From: Luteimicrobium xylanilyticum
Lineage (GTDB): Bacteria > Actinomycetota > Actinomycetes > Actinomycetales > Cellulomonadaceae
Assembly: GCF_009429125.1 (NCBI RefSeq)
Contig: NZ_CP045529.1
Span: forward strand, 620,001 to 684,000
Length of the DNA: 64,000 bases
Reading direction: 5' to 3'
How positions within the stretch are numbered: the stretch's first letter is position 1; every line of letters starts with the position of its first letter. The notes under the pieces are model-generated. The model ran no database searches. It worked only from the letters and a program-made list of their open reading frames with translations, and was not told where the DNA came from. A program made the translations under genes and the position numbers. Below, in pieces: positions 50,377 through 59,355 of the stretch.

Positions 50377-51992
50377 GACGCCACCTCCGTCCCGGGGTTC
50401 TCGGTGTCGGACGCACCGCCGCCGCCGAGCCGTCGGCCGAGGTGCTCCTGCGTGAGCCCGTACTTGGCGGCGAGCGCGAGCGCGTACGCGCGGCCGTCGG
50501 CCTCGCGCCGCTCGAGCCGCAGCGTGCGCCGGGTGGGGTCGTCCGGGTCGACCTGGGCGACGACCGAGACGGTCTGCGGTCCGAGCCGCGACATGGCGTC
50601 GATGAACGTCACGCACACGGCCAGCACGTCGAGCTCGATGAGCCGTTCGAGCACGGTCCGGGTCAGGAACCGTGCGTCCTCGAGCGTGGTCGACGAGAAC
50701 ACCTCGTTGAGCACGACGACGCTGCGGGGCGTGGCGGCGTCCAGGAGACGGTGCATGCGGGCGAGGTCCGTGCCGAGCCGTCCCTCGAGCGAGTCGAGGG
50801 ACTCCTCGCGCTCGAACTGGGTGAGCACCCGGTCGGCCAGGAACACCTGCGCGTCGCGCCCCGGCACCGGGCAGCCGAGAGCCGCGAGGTGGTGGAGCTG
50901 GCCGAACGTGCGCGCGGCCGTCGTCTTGCCACCCTGGTTCGGCCCCGAGATCACGACGATGCGCTCCTCGCCGTGCAGCTCGAGGTCGTTGGTGACGACG
51001 GGCTTGTGCTCCGACGCGCGCACCCGGGCCAGCGCCAGGTCGTAGGTGTCGCGCACGTGGAGCGCCTTGGTCGTGGAGACGTCCGGCAGGCACGTCGCGA
51101 GCCCGGCAGCCTCGAGCGGTCGCAGCAGCTCGAGGTAGGTCGTGTAGAAGAGGAGCTCGCCCGCCGCGCGTCGCAGCACGGGTTCGACGACGTCGGGCAC
51201 CTCCTGGGCGAAGGACGCGAGGTCGTCGAACAGCTCGGGGTAGAGGCGGGCGACCTCGCCGAGGATCGCCGCCTGCACGTGGTCCAGCCCCAGGTCGGAC
51301 CCCAGGGGCCGGGGGTGACTCGCCTGTGCGTCCTGCCGGAACCGTGCGAACGTCTCGAGGACCTCCTGCTCGAGGTCGGTCTCGCCGTCGTACCGCGCGA
51401 CGGTCACCTTGGCCCCGCGGACCAGGATGTCGACGCGGACGTCTGCCACGCCCTCGACGAGCCGGGCGGTCCGGTCCCGGAGCGCGGCGAAGTCCGACGA
51501 CGCGACGTGCGTCTGCACGTGCCGCGCGAGCCCGGCGAGCGCGTCCGACGACGCGCCCGCTTCCTCGAGCGCGGCGGGCAGCGACGTGGCGAGAGCCGTC
51601 ACGGCGTGCACGTAGGCGTCGGCGGCGTGCAGGTGCCACAGGTCGCGCTCCTGCGCGTAGTGGGCCTGCGACGCGGCGTTCTCGTGCATCAGGACGGTCT
51701 TGACGAGGTCCTCGAAGCCGTCGACCGCCCGGACGACGGGCTCGAGCCGCAGGTCGGCGAACACGGCCTGGCGGTACCGGACGTCGTCGGGGTCGTCGAG
51801 GGGGGACGCGAACAGCGCCTCCATGTCGATGCTGCCGACGGTGCGGGTCGCGGCGACCATGCGATCACGGACCTGGTCGAGCGCGAGGTCGTGGAGGGTG
51901 TCGTCGGACGCCTGCCGCGACGGGGGTGCGGACGCACCGGGGTGGAGGACGCTCGCGAACGTCCCGGGCGCGCGTGTGGTGACAGAGCTCAC
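50373..51992 (-). CDS. MutS-like ATPase, first of a tandem pair
   Basis: A 539-residue paralogue of the next gene downstream. GTG 51992 is chosen because GGAAGGAG lies six bases before it; a TTG two codons earlier is unlikely. The N-terminal half is helical (lever/connector-like). Walker A is ISGPNQGGKTTAARTFG at about residue 350. The Walker-B-like strand is SVVVLNEVFSSTTLEDARFL, again N-E instead of D-E, followed by VCVTFIDAMSRLG. As in its partner, the N-terminal mismatch-binding domain of MutS is absent. A role in recombination control or DNA-structure recognition is possible; nothing in the neighbourhood names it. Confidence 0.82.
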   Translation of the reverse strand: MSSVTTRAPGTFASVLHPGASAPPSRQASDDTLHDLALDQVRDRMVAATRTVGSIDMEALFASPLDDPDDVRYRQAVFADLRLEPVVRAVDGFEDLVKTVLMHENAASQAHYAQERDLWHLHAADAYVHAVTALATSLPAALEEAGASSDALAGLARHVQTHVASSDFAALRDRTARLVEGVADVRVDILVRGAKVTVARYDGETDLEQEVLETFARFRQDAQASHPRPLGSDLGLDHVQAAILGEVARLYPELFDDLASFAQEVPDVVEPVLRRAAGELLFYTTYLELLRPLEAAGLATCLPDVSTTKALHVRDTYDLALARVRASEHKPVVTNDLELHGEERIVVISGPNQGGKTTAARTFGQLHHLAALGCPVPGRDAQVFLADRVLTQFEREESLDSLEGRLGTDLARMHRLLDAATPRSVVVLNEVFSSTTLEDARFLTRTVLERLIELDVLAVCVTFIDAMSRLGPQTVSVVAQVDPDDPTRRTLRLERREADGRAYALALAAKYGLTQEHLGRRLGGGGASDTENPGTEVAS

Positions 51993-52241
51993 CTGCAACT
52001 CCTTCCGTCGCAGGTGCCATCAGCCGGGTAGACCGACGGTTCGGGCGCCGAGCCGCTCGAAGGTGCGAGCGACCCTACGGCGTCCTGGCGGACTCCATCA
52101 CCACGGCAACAGTCTCACGCCGGAGGGGCGCCCACAAGCGATCGCCGCCGCGCGTCGCGTCTGCCCGACGACGGCGTGCAGCGAGCCCCGGAGCGGTCGC
52201 GGAGGTCATGGTGACCCCGTGGCGCCGCCCGCCCCGTTCGG

Positions 52242-52257
52242 TGTGACGAGAGTCACA
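52242..52257. promoter_or_regulatory. CRP/FNR-superfamily-type binding site
   Basis: TGTGA-CGAGAG-TCACA matches the CRP/GlxR half-sites TGTGA-N6-TCACA perfectly. Its centre is about 54 bases before the predicted start of the enolase transcript. Activation or repression by a cAMP-responsive regulator is inferred. Confidence 0.6.
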
Positions 52258-52291
52258 ACGACGTCCGGGCGTGCGCGTCGCGCCTTGGTCC

Positions 52292-52297
52292 TAGGGT
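52292..52297 (+). promoter_or_regulatory. -10 box of the enolase gene
   Basis: TAGGGT, with a weak -35, predicts a transcript start near 52304 and a leader of about 115 bases, in contrast to the leaderless genes elsewhere. Confidence 0.5.
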
Positions 52298-52418
52298 GGG
52301 CCGTGGCGATGGATCCCGCCGAGGCCCGGCGTTCGTCAGACCGGGCCTGAACCGCCATCGGAAGCGATTCCGTGGCTGATGGCTTCCTGTCCGAACGAAC
52401 GACTCGGATAGGAGAGCT

Positions 52419-53708
52419 GTGCCTCTTGCCGGCCAGAAGGCCCTTCAGGTCGCCCGCGCCCAGGCGCTGCAGATACTCGACTCACGCGGCCGGCCCACGG
52501 TCCAGGTCGCCCTCACGCTCGACGACGGCTACGTCGCCCGGGGTGCTGCGCCGTCGGGCGCGTCCACGGGGGAGAACGAGGCCGTCGAAGTCCGCGACGG
52601 CGGGCGGGCCTACGGCGGCGCCGGGGTGACCGGCGTCGTCCGGACGATCACCGACCGGATCGGCCCGGCCCTCGAGGCGCGGACCTTCGGCACGGTCGGC
52701 GACGTCGACGAGCTCCTGCACGAGCTCGACGGCACCGACAGCTTCGCCGGGATCGGGTCCAACGCGTCCGTGTCGGTGTCGATCGCCGCGGCCCGCGCGT
52801 TCGCCCACCTCGGCGGGAGCGAGACCTGGCGGTGGGTCGCCGACACGCTCGGCACGTCCCCCCGCCTACCGGTCCCGCACTTCAACGTCATCAACGGCGG
52901 CGCGCACGCCCCGAATCCGCTCGCCTTCCAGGAGTTCATGGTCGCGCCCGTCGGAGCGTCGACGTTCGCGGACGCCGTCCGGGCCGGCGCCGAGGTCTAC
53001 GCGTCGCTACGGGGGCGCCTGCGCGCCCAGGGCAAGCTCGCGGGCGTCGGCGACGAGGGCGGGTTCGCCCCGGACATCGACGCCCCCGACGAGGCGCTGG
53101 ACCTGCTCGTCGGCGCGATCGAGGACGCCGGGTACACGCCGCGCACCGACGTGGCGATCGCGATGGACCCCGCCGCGAACGGCTTCGGCACCCCGACCGG
53201 GATCTACGTCTTCTCGGGTCGCGAGCACGAGCGCGACGAGATGCTCGACCTCTACGCACGGCTCGTCCGCGACTACCCGGTGTGGAGCCTCGAGGACCCC
53301 TTCCACGAGGAGGACCTGGAGTCGTGGCGTGCGATCACGGCGCACCTGGGCGACGAGGTGCAGATCGTCGGCGACGACCTGTGCGTGACCTCGGCCGAAC
53401 GGATCGACCGGGGCGCCGCCGACGGCGAGAGCAACGCCGTCCTGATCAAGCCCAACCAGACCGGCACCGTGACCGGCACCTTCGACGCCCTGCGCGCGGC
53501 GAGCAGCCACGGCATGGGGGCGATGGTCTCGCACCGCTCGGGCGAGACCCTCGACGCGTTCATCGCCGACCTCGTCGTCGGCGCGGGCACAGGCCAGCTC
53601 AAGTCCGGGGCGCCCGCCCGCGGCGAGCGCGTCGCCAAGTACAACCGCCTCCTCGAGATCGAGGCGGCCGACTCCTCACTTCCCTACGGGCTCGCGCCGC
53701 GGGCCTGA
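52419..53708 (+). CDS. eno: Enolase, divergent paralogue type
   Basis: Converts 2-phosphoglycerate to phosphoenolpyruvate. 429 residues, GTG start with AGGAGAG upstream. Active-site motifs are kept: ILDSRGRPTVQV, APSGASTGENE, INGGAHA, QEFMVAPVGA, GDEGGFAPD, WSLEDPF, VGDDLCVTS, the catalytic-Lys segment LIKPNQTGT and SHRSGETLD. Several positions that are near-invariant in housekeeping enolases differ (RGAAPSGAS for RAAVPSGAS; HFNVINGGAHAPNPLAF for MMNIxNGGAHADNxxDI). It also lies beside DUF2180 and UspA genes rather than ftsB-type neighbours. It is probably a second, condition-specific enolase. Confidence 0.9.
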   Translation: MPLAGQKALQVARAQALQILDSRGRPTVQVALTLDDGYVARGAAPSGASTGENEAVEVRDGGRAYGGAGVTGVVRTITDRIGPALEARTFGTVGDVDELLHELDGTDSFAGIGSNASVSVSIAAARAFAHLGGSETWRWVADTLGTSPRLPVPHFNVINGGAHAPNPLAFQEFMVAPVGASTFADAVRAGAEVYASLRGRLRAQGKLAGVGDEGGFAPDIDAPDEALDLLVGAIEDAGYTPRTDVAIAMDPAANGFGTPTGIYVFSGREHERDEMLDLYARLVRDYPVWSLEDPFHEEDLESWRAITAHLGDEVQIVGDDLCVTSAERIDRGAADGESNAVLIKPNQTGTVTGTFDALRAASSHGMGAMVSHRSGETLDAFIADLVVGAGTGQLKSGAPARGERVAKYNRLLEIEAADSSLPYGLAPRA

Positions 53709-53733
53709 CCCTGCTCTTCCCAGGAGGTCTCCC

Positions 53734-54003
53734 ATGAACTGCTTCGACTGCATGACCACGGACTCCCGTTCCGTCGCTTCCGCCTACGGCGCCGTCGGCG
53801 CGGTAGCCGTGTGCTCGCTGTGCGGCGTCGGCCTGTGCGAGCAGCACGTCCGCGTCGGCCACGTGCGCGTGGAGACCCACTCGATCGGCAACCCGTCGGT
53901 CGCCGAGCTCCCCGGGCGGCGAGTGTTCTGCGACGTCTGCGCGCCGGCCGACGCCACTGCGGTGCTGGCCACCCCGGCTGCCGCGGTCGGTGCCGCCGGC
54001 TGA
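53734..54003 (+). CDS. DUF2180-family zinc-finger-like protein
   Basis: An 89-residue protein matching the DUF2180 pattern: MNCFDCMT at the start, VCSLCGVGLCEQHVRVGH in the middle and VFCDVCAPAD later, giving Cys/His pairs suited to two zinc sites, as in UBP/B-box-like knuckles. The biochemical role is unknown. In other Actinobacteria this family is found near stress and dormancy genes. ATG 53734 has a perfect AGGAGG six bases upstream and lies 25 bases after the enolase stop, so it is co-transcribed with it. Confidence 0.85.
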   Translation: MNCFDCMTTDSRSVASAYGAVGAVAVCSLCGVGLCEQHVRVGHVRVETHSIGNPSVAELPGRRVFCDVCAPADATAVLATPAAAVGAAG

Positions 54004-54123
54004 CGCCCCTCGACGTGCGGCCCGGGCTACCGATCGCCCGGGCCGTCCGGGGCGGTGCACGGTCAGCGATCGGCCGTGCCCCCGCCGCCCCGACCACGGC
54101 GCGCGCCGGACCCGCGCGTCGGC

Positions 54124-54171
54124 GGGCGACGCACGGAGCCGTTCTCTCCGTTCCGGCTCCGTGCGTCGCCC
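54124..54171. terminator. Bidirectional hairpin terminator
   Basis: A perfect 17-bp stem (GGGCGACGCACGGAGCC and its complement) with a 14-base loop sits between the convergent DUF2180 and uspA-type genes, ending 13 bases from the latter's stop. Confidence 0.85.
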
Positions 54172-54184
54172 GACTCCCTCAGCG

Positions 54185-54727
54185 CTACCAGGGCGCGCGG
54201 AGCTCCTTCCAGTCCACGACGGCCAGCGGCACCGTGACCACGGCGCGATGCTGGTGGTGGGCCAGGTGGGCAGCCACGGAGCCCTCGAGGAGCTCGCGCA
54301 TGTGGCGGCCCCCGCCCGGTGCCCGCGTGCCCACGACGATCGCGCTGGCGTCCACGGCCCGTGCCAGGTGCGTGAGCGCACGGTCCGGCCGACCGGCGAG
54401 GTAACGGAACTCCCAGTCCAGCGGTTCCTCGCGGAGCGCCTCGGCGAGATGGCGACGCAGGTCGGCGTCGACCTGCTCCCAGCTGTCGTCGACCGAGTCC
54501 GGGTCGAGAGCCGTGTGGTCCACGGTGCCGTCGTCGTGCTCCGCCACGGTGAACCGCGACGTGTCGACGAAGGCGAAGTAGACGCGGACGCCCAGGGCGC
54601 TCGCCAGGGAGACGGCCGTGCGGACGACCAGGGGATCCTGGTCCTCGACCACGCCCACGACGAGCGGGTGCCCGGGGAAGGGCACCATACGGTCGACACC
54701 GGGCTGCGGAACGCTCGAGCTGCTCAC
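54185..54727 (-). CDS. Universal stress protein (UspA family)
   Basis: A single-domain Usp of 180 residues from GTG 54727, with GAGAGGTGG upstream. HPLVVGVVEDQDPLVVRTAVSLASALGVRVYFAFVD is the first alpha/beta unit. The nucleotide-binding motif G-x2-G-x9-G(S) appears as GTRAPGGGRHMRELLEGSVA, followed by AVVTVPL. It should bind ATP. The N-terminal 15 residues are extra. It is convergent with the enolase/DUF2180 operon, and the gene company suggests a stress or low-energy role. Confidence 0.88.
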   Translation of the reverse strand: MSSSSVPQPGVDRMVPFPGHPLVVGVVEDQDPLVVRTAVSLASALGVRVYFAFVDTSRFTVAEHDDGTVDHTALDPDSVDDSWEQVDADLRRHLAEALREEPLDWEFRYLAGRPDRALTHLARAVDASAIVVGTRAPGGGRHMRELLEGSVAAHLAHHQHRAVVTVPLAVVDWKELRAPW

Positions 54728-54877
54728 AGGTCCACCTCTCGCGGGCAGCCTCCTGCCCGCCGTCGCACGACGCACAGGAACCATCGGCCGGTCGGCGGTT
54801 CGGGCACCAGCGCCCAGGCGGGATCCATCGCCAGACCGCCATGCTAGAGGCCCGCGGGAGGAAGCACCTCCCGAGGG

Positions 54878-54920
54878 AGCACGAAGGCCGCCGACCCGAG
54901 GGGTCGGCGGCCTTCGTGCT
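54878..54920. terminator. Hairpin terminator after ppa
   Basis: A perfect 20-bp stem (5' arm begins AGCACGAAGGCC) with a 3-base loop, ending 13 bases from the ppa stop on the minus strand. Confidence 0.85.
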
Positions 54921-54933
54921 GTGCGGGGGACCG

Positions 54934-55461
54934 TCAGTGGCCGGGGAGGCCCTGGGTCTGCGCGTTGTGGTCGTAGTAGCCGGTGTCCTTGGCGCGCTGG
55001 AACGAGCGCTCGACCTCGGCCTCGGCGTCCGCCCGACCGACCCAGTGCGCGCCCTCGACGGACTTGCCGGGCTCGAGGTCCTTGTAGACCTCGAAGAAGT
55101 GCTGGATCTCGAGGCGGTGGTAGTCGGACACGTCGTCGATGTCCTGGCGCCACGCAGCGCGCTGGTCGCCCGTGGGGACGCACAGGACCTTGTCGTCGGG
55201 CCCGTTCTCGTCGCTCATGCGGAACATGCCGAGCGCGCGGCAGCGGATCAGGCAGCCCGGGAACGTCGGCTCCTCGAGCAGCACGAGCGCGTCGAGCGGG
55301 TCGCCGTCCTCGCCGAGGGTGCCCTCGATGAAGCCGTAGTCGTCCGGGTAGCGCGTGGACGTGAAGAGCATGCGGTCCAGCTTGATGCGGCCGGTCGCGT
55401 GGTCCACCTCGTACTTGTTGCGCTGACCCTTGGGGATCTCGATCGTGACGTCGAACTCCAC
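54934..55461 (-). CDS. ppa: Inorganic pyrophosphatase (family I)
   Basis: Hydrolyses pyrophosphate, pulling biosynthetic reactions forward. 175 residues, GTG start with GGAGGAG upstream. The family I signature and metal ligands are intact: [51 protein letters not shown] and the acidic [13 protein letters not shown]. Divergent from dacB, as in many Actinobacteria. Confidence 0.96.
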   Translation of the reverse strand: MEFDVTIEIPKGQRNKYEVDHATGRIKLDRMLFTSTRYPDDYGFIEGTLGEDGDPLDALVLLEEPTFPGCLIRCRALGMFRMSDENGPDDKVLCVPTGDQRAAWRQDIDDVSDYHRLEIQHFFEVYKDLEPGKSVEGAHWVGRADAEAEVERSFQRAKDTGYYDHNAQTQGLPGH

Positions 55462-55617
55462 TGTTCTCCTCCGTGCCGTGCGTCGGGCTCTAGTGTGTCA
55501 TGCGCACGTCCACCCATCCCGCCTGGGACGCTTCTCGCACCGGGCCAAATGGGGTGCGGACGTGTGCGACATGTCACAGGCGGGCCTGCCCGCCACGAGA
55601 AGCTCTGGGGGAGCCGC

Positions 55618-57024
55618 ATGGGCAGGACGCTCCGCGTCACGTCGATCGTCGTCGCGGCGGCGGTCGTGCTCGCGGGCGGGTACGCCGTCGCCGACGCGCA
55701 CGACGTCGTCCCCGGCGTCCTCACGACGGCCCCCGAGCCGACGCCGCCCCCGCCCTTCCCGACGGCGCCCGCCGCCGCCGCGCTGGCCAAGCCGTCGCCC
55801 GCGCCGGGGCTCTCCGAGGACGCACCCGCGCCGTCGTCGGCGAGCGTGGCCGCGGCGGCGTCGAAGCTCGTGCACGGGGACGCGATGGGCTCGCACGTCG
55901 GTGTGCAGGTCGTGGACCGGCTCACCGGAGACGTCCTGGCGGCCTCCGGTGCGAACGACACGTACGTGCCCGCATCGACGCAGAAGCTCCTCACCGGCGT
56001 CGCAGCGCTCACCGAGCTCGACCCGTCGTCGACGCTCACGACCAAGGTCGTCCAGGGTTCGGGGAGCACGATCGCGCTCGTCGGCGGCGGGGACCAGCTC
56101 CTCGCGGCGGGCAAGGGCTCCGCGTCGAAGGTCGACGGGCGCGCCGGGCTCGCGGACCTCGCCACCCAGGTCGCGGACGCCCTCGAGCTCCAGGGCCGCA
56201 CGAGCGTCCGGCTCCTGCTCGACGACGGCCTCTTCACCGGCCCGTCGGCGAGCCCCACGTGGGACCCCGGTTTCGTCAGCGAGGGCTTCGTCGCGCACAT
56301 CAGCGCGCTCGCCGTCGACGAGGGGCGGATGACGGACGACGAGTACGCGCAGCGCTACGCCGACCCGGCGATGAACGCCGCCGACGTGTTCGCGGCGGCG
56401 CTCGCGAAGCGGGGGATCAAGGTCCAGGGTGTCGCGCGCGGCTCCGCGCCGGCCGGCGGGACCGAGCTCGGCCACGTCGAGTCCGCGCCCGTCCGCGACG
56501 TCGTCGCGTACGCGCTCGAGCTCTCCGACAACACGATCACCGAGGGACTGGGCCGCCTCGTCGCCGACGCCGCGGGGCTCCCCGCGAGCTTCGACGGCGC
56601 CACGAAGGCGGTCCTCGCCTCGGTGGCGAGGCTCGGCGTCGACCTCGACGGCGCCCGCCTCGCCGACTGCTCCGGGCTCGGCAAGGGCTCGCGGCTCAGC
56701 CCCCGCCAGCTCAGCGACGTCCTCGCGCTCATCACGTCCGACGACCACCCCGAGCTCACCGGCATCGTCTCGATGCTGCCCATCTCGGGGCTGCGCGGCA
56801 CCCTCGACGACCGGTTCCTCGACGGCGACGCGCGCGGCATGGTGCGCGCCAAGACGGGGAGCCTCAACGGTGTCACCTCCCTCGCGGGCACGCTCGTGAC
56901 GAAGGACGGGCGAGAGCTCCTGTTCGTCGTGATGGCCGACAAGACCGGCGCCGTCGGGCAGTGGGGGCCGCGCGCCGCGCTCGACGCGTTCGTGTCGAAG
57001 CTCGCGTCCTGCGGCTGCTCGTAG
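55618..57024 (+). CDS. dacB: D-alanyl-D-alanine carboxypeptidase/endopeptidase (PBP4 type)
   Basis: Exported low-molecular-weight penicillin-binding protein that trims peptidoglycan peptides. 468 residues from ATG 55618, with GGGGGAG upstream. An N-terminal membrane anchor or signal (VTSIVVAAAVVLAGGYAVA) is followed by a Pro/Ala linker. The active-site triads are PASTQKL (S-x2-K, about residue 121), ELSDN (S-x-N) and RAKTGSL (K-T-G). A large insertion between the first two motifs is typical of class C PBP4. Its C-terminal CGC is unusual but small. Leads into the zincin–tilS–hpt–ftsH–fol cluster. Confidence 0.92.
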   Translation: MGRTLRVTSIVVAAAVVLAGGYAVADAHDVVPGVLTTAPEPTPPPPFPTAPAAAALAKPSPAPGLSEDAPAPSSASVAAAASKLVHGDAMGSHVGVQVVDRLTGDVLAASGANDTYVPASTQKLLTGVAALTELDPSSTLTTKVVQGSGSTIALVGGGDQLLAAGKGSASKVDGRAGLADLATQVADALELQGRTSVRLLLDDGLFTGPSASPTWDPGFVSEGFVAHISALAVDEGRMTDDEYAQRYADPAMNAADVFAAALAKRGIKVQGVARGSAPAGGTELGHVESAPVRDVVAYALELSDNTITEGLGRLVADAAGLPASFDGATKAVLASVARLGVDLDGARLADCSGLGKGSRLSPRQLSDVLALITSDDHPELTGIVSMLPISGLRGTLDDRFLDGDARGMVRAKTGSLNGVTSLAGTLVTKDGRELLFVVMADKTGAVGQWGPRAALDAFVSKLASCGCS

Positions 57025-57049
57025 GACGTCACGTCCGGGCGCCCGTCGC

Positions 57050-57064
57050 TAGGGTGGGGCGATG
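57050..57064 (+). promoter_or_regulatory. Leaderless-type -10 box of the zincin gene
   Basis: TAGGGT at 57050–57055 is six bases before ATG 57062. Confidence 0.5.
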
Positions 57065-58138
57065 AGCCCCGACGCCCGCACCGGAGCCGTGAGCCTGGTC
57101 GACTGGTCCGCGGCGGCGTCCGTCGCCGGGCGGCTCGCCCGCCCCGGACCGACCGCCCCCCGCGCGGACCTCGACCTGCTCGTCTCGGGCCTGCGGGAGG
57201 CCGCGAGCCGCGCCGTCAGGCCTGTCGAGGAGGTCACCGGCCTCGTCCCCGCCGACCCCGCCGCGCCGGTCAGCGACGTGTACGTCGTGGACCGCCCGCG
57301 CTGGGCGCGCGCCAACACCGAGGTCATGGACCACATGACCCGCGGCGCGCTCGACGACCTGCTCGACGACGCCCAGCCCGTCACGGCGCTGGTCGGGGGC
57401 GCGCAGGTCGGCGCGACGCTCGCCCTCCTGTCGAGCCGGGTGCTCGGCCAGTTCGACCCCTACAGCCGCCCGGACGGGCCGGGCCGCCTCCTGCTCGTCG
57501 CGCCCAACGTCCTCGGCGTCGAGCGCCAGCTCGGGGTGGACCCGGCCGACTTCCGGCTGTGGGTCTGCCTGCACGAGCAGACGCACGCGCTCCAGTTCGC
57601 GTCGACGCCCTGGCTCGCCGACCACCTCGCGGGCCGGGCCCGCGACCTCATCGGCGACGTCGCCCGGTCGTCCAAGGACTTCTCCGAGGCGCGCGTGCGC
57701 GACAAGCTCGTCACGATCGGCCGCGCCGTCCTCGCAGCCGTCCGGGGCGAGGGGCAGGCGCTGCTCACCGGCATCGTCGACGACGAGCAGAAGCAGCGCC
57801 TCGCCGACCTCACCGCCGTCATGGCGCTCCTCGAGGGGCACGCGGACGTCGCGATGGACGCCGTCGGGCCGGCTCTCGTCCCGACGGTCGCGCACATCCG
57901 CGCCCGCTTCGAGGCACGTCGGGACAGCGGTGGCACACGCGCCGACCAGGTCCTGCGCCGGCTGCTCGGCATGGACGCCAAGATCGCCCAGTACCGCGAC
58001 GGCGCCGCGTTCGTCCGCGAGGTCACGCAGCGCGTCGGGCAGGACGGGCTCAACGCCGTCTGGACCTCGCCGGACACCCTGCCCACGGCCCGCGAGGTCG
58101 CCGACCCGCGCGCCTGGGTGCGGCGCGTGCACGGCTGA
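57062..58138 (+). CDS. Zinc-dependent metalloprotease-like protein (DUF2342 family)
   Basis: A 358-residue protein of the actinobacterial DUF2342/zincin-like family, sometimes named after coenzyme F420 biosynthesis because of gene neighbourhood. The zinc motif HEQTHALQF (H-E-x2-H) is at about residue 171, and [10 protein letters not shown] supplies a distant Glu/His. No signal peptide, so it should be cytosolic. The gene lies between dacB and tilS, its conserved position in Actinobacteria. The substrate is not known. Confidence 0.9.
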   Translation: MSPDARTGAVSLVDWSAAASVAGRLARPGPTAPRADLDLLVSGLREAASRAVRPVEEVTGLVPADPAAPVSDVYVVDRPRWARANTEVMDHMTRGALDDLLDDAQPVTALVGGAQVGATLALLSSRVLGQFDPYSRPDGPGRLLLVAPNVLGVERQLGVDPADFRLWVCLHEQTHALQFASTPWLADHLAGRARDLIGDVARSSKDFSEARVRDKLVTIGRAVLAAVRGEGQALLTGIVDDEQKQRLADLTAVMALLEGHADVAMDAVGPALVPTVAHIRARFEARRDSGGTRADQVLRRLLGMDAKIAQYRDGAAFVREVTQRVGQDGLNAVWTSPDTLPTAREVADPRAWVRRVHG

Positions 58139-58152
58139 CCGGCGGACGACGC

Positions 58153-59316
58153 ATGGCCGGTCCCACGTCGTCCGAGGCGGCCGCGCGCGTGGCCCTGCGC
58201 GCGGCGCTCGCGGACCTGCCGCCCGGTGCGCTCGTGCTCGTCGCGTGCTCGGGCGGCGCCGACTCGCTCGCGCTCGCCGCGACGGCCGCGTTCGTCGCGC
58301 CGCGCGCCGGGCTGCGCGCGGGGGCGGTCGTCGTCGACCACGGCCTCCAGCCCGGGTCCGACGACGTCGCCACCACTGCCGCGGAGGCGTGCCGCGGTCT
58401 CGGGCTGGCTCCGGTGGAAGTGCGCGCCGTCATCGTGGGGGACGCCGGGGGACCGGAGGCAGCGGCGCGCACGGCCCGCTACGCCGCGCTCGAGGAGGCC
58501 GCGCGGGAGCACGGGGCGGCCGCCGTCCTGCTCGCGCACACCCTCGACGACCAGGCCGAGACCGTGCTGCTCGGGCTCGCCCGCGGGTCCGGGGCGCGGT
58601 CGCTCGCGGGCATGCCCCCCGTGCGGGGCGTGCTGCGCCGACCGTTCCTCGGCCTGCGGCGGGCCGACACGGAGGCCGTGTGCCGCGCCGTCGGGCTGAC
58701 CTGGTGGCACGACCCGACCAACGGCCCGGCGAGCTCGCCCCACCGGCCGTCGAACCGACGCGGATCGTCGGCGTCGGCGTCGTCCGACGACGATTCGCGT
58801 CGGTTCGGCGCCGCGGACCTGCCGCTGCGGTCGCGCGTGCGTACCGAGCTGCTGCCCGAGCTCGAACGCGTCCTGGGGCCGGGGGTCCCGGCGGCGCTCG
58901 CGCGGACGGCCGCGCAGCTCCGCGACGACGCCGGCGTCCTCGACGCCCTGGCCGCCGACCTCCTGACCCACGCGGCCCTCGAGGACGCACCACCCGCCGA
59001 CGGTGACGTCCCACGGCCGACGGCGCAGCGCGGCACGGCGACCGTGCTCGACGTCGCGGCGCTCGCGGACGCACCGCGGGCGCTGCGGACCAGGGCTCTC
59101 CGCCTCGCGGCGACCCGGGCCGGTTCGGTGCCCGGGGCGCTCTCGGCCGCGCACGTCGAGGCCCTCGACGCCCTCCTGACCCGCTGGCACGGGCAGGGGC
59201 CGGTGCACCTGCCGGGCCCGGTCGTCGGGTCGCGCGAGTGTGGCAGGCTTGTGCTGCGCGCCGCGAGCGTCGCCCGGACCCCGGTCCCCGGCTCCGACCC
59301 GGCGCCCCGCCCCTGA
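58153..59316 (+). CDS. tilS: tRNA(Ile)-lysidine synthetase
   Basis: Attaches lysine to C34 of tRNA-Ile(CAU), so that it reads AUA. 387 residues from ATG 58153, 14 bases after the zincin stop. The N-type ATP pyrophosphatase loop is [12 protein letters not shown] (about residues 30–41), followed by [30 protein letters not shown], and PFLGLRR. The segment that normally reads DxSN is displaced by a Ser/Arg-rich insertion ([24 protein letters not shown]), longer than usual. The C-terminal part is shorter than in E. coli, as in other Actinobacteria. Confidence 0.93.
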   Translation: MAGPTSSEAAARVALRAALADLPPGALVLVACSGGADSLALAATAAFVAPRAGLRAGAVVVDHGLQPGSDDVATTAAEACRGLGLAPVEVRAVIVGDAGGPEAAARTARYAALEEAAREHGAAAVLLAHTLDDQAETVLLGLARGSGARSLAGMPPVRGVLRRPFLGLRRADTEAVCRAVGLTWWHDPTNGPASSPHRPSNRRGSSASASSDDDSRRFGAADLPLRSRVRTELLPELERVLGPGVPAALARTAAQLRDDAGVLDALAADLLTHAALEDAPPADGDVPRPTAQRGTATVLDVAALADAPRALRTRALRLAATRAGSVPGALSAAHVEALDALLTRWHGQGPVHLPGPVVGSRECGRLVLRAASVARTPVPGSDPAPRP

Positions 59317-59355
59317 CGCGCACCCCCCACCCCCCCGAGACCCTGAGGAGCTGTC

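Larger units (their letters stand above)
51993..52418. other. Intergenic region with the enolase promoter and structured leader
   Basis: Between the MutS-like gene and eno lie a CRP-like palindrome (52242–52257), a -10 TAGGGT (52292–52297) and a predicted leader of about 115 bases. The leader holds a perfect 8-bp stem AGGCCCGG/CCGGGCCT (52322–52348) and a 6-bp stem GGAAGC/GCTTCC (52360–52387). No gene seen. Confidence 0.6.
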
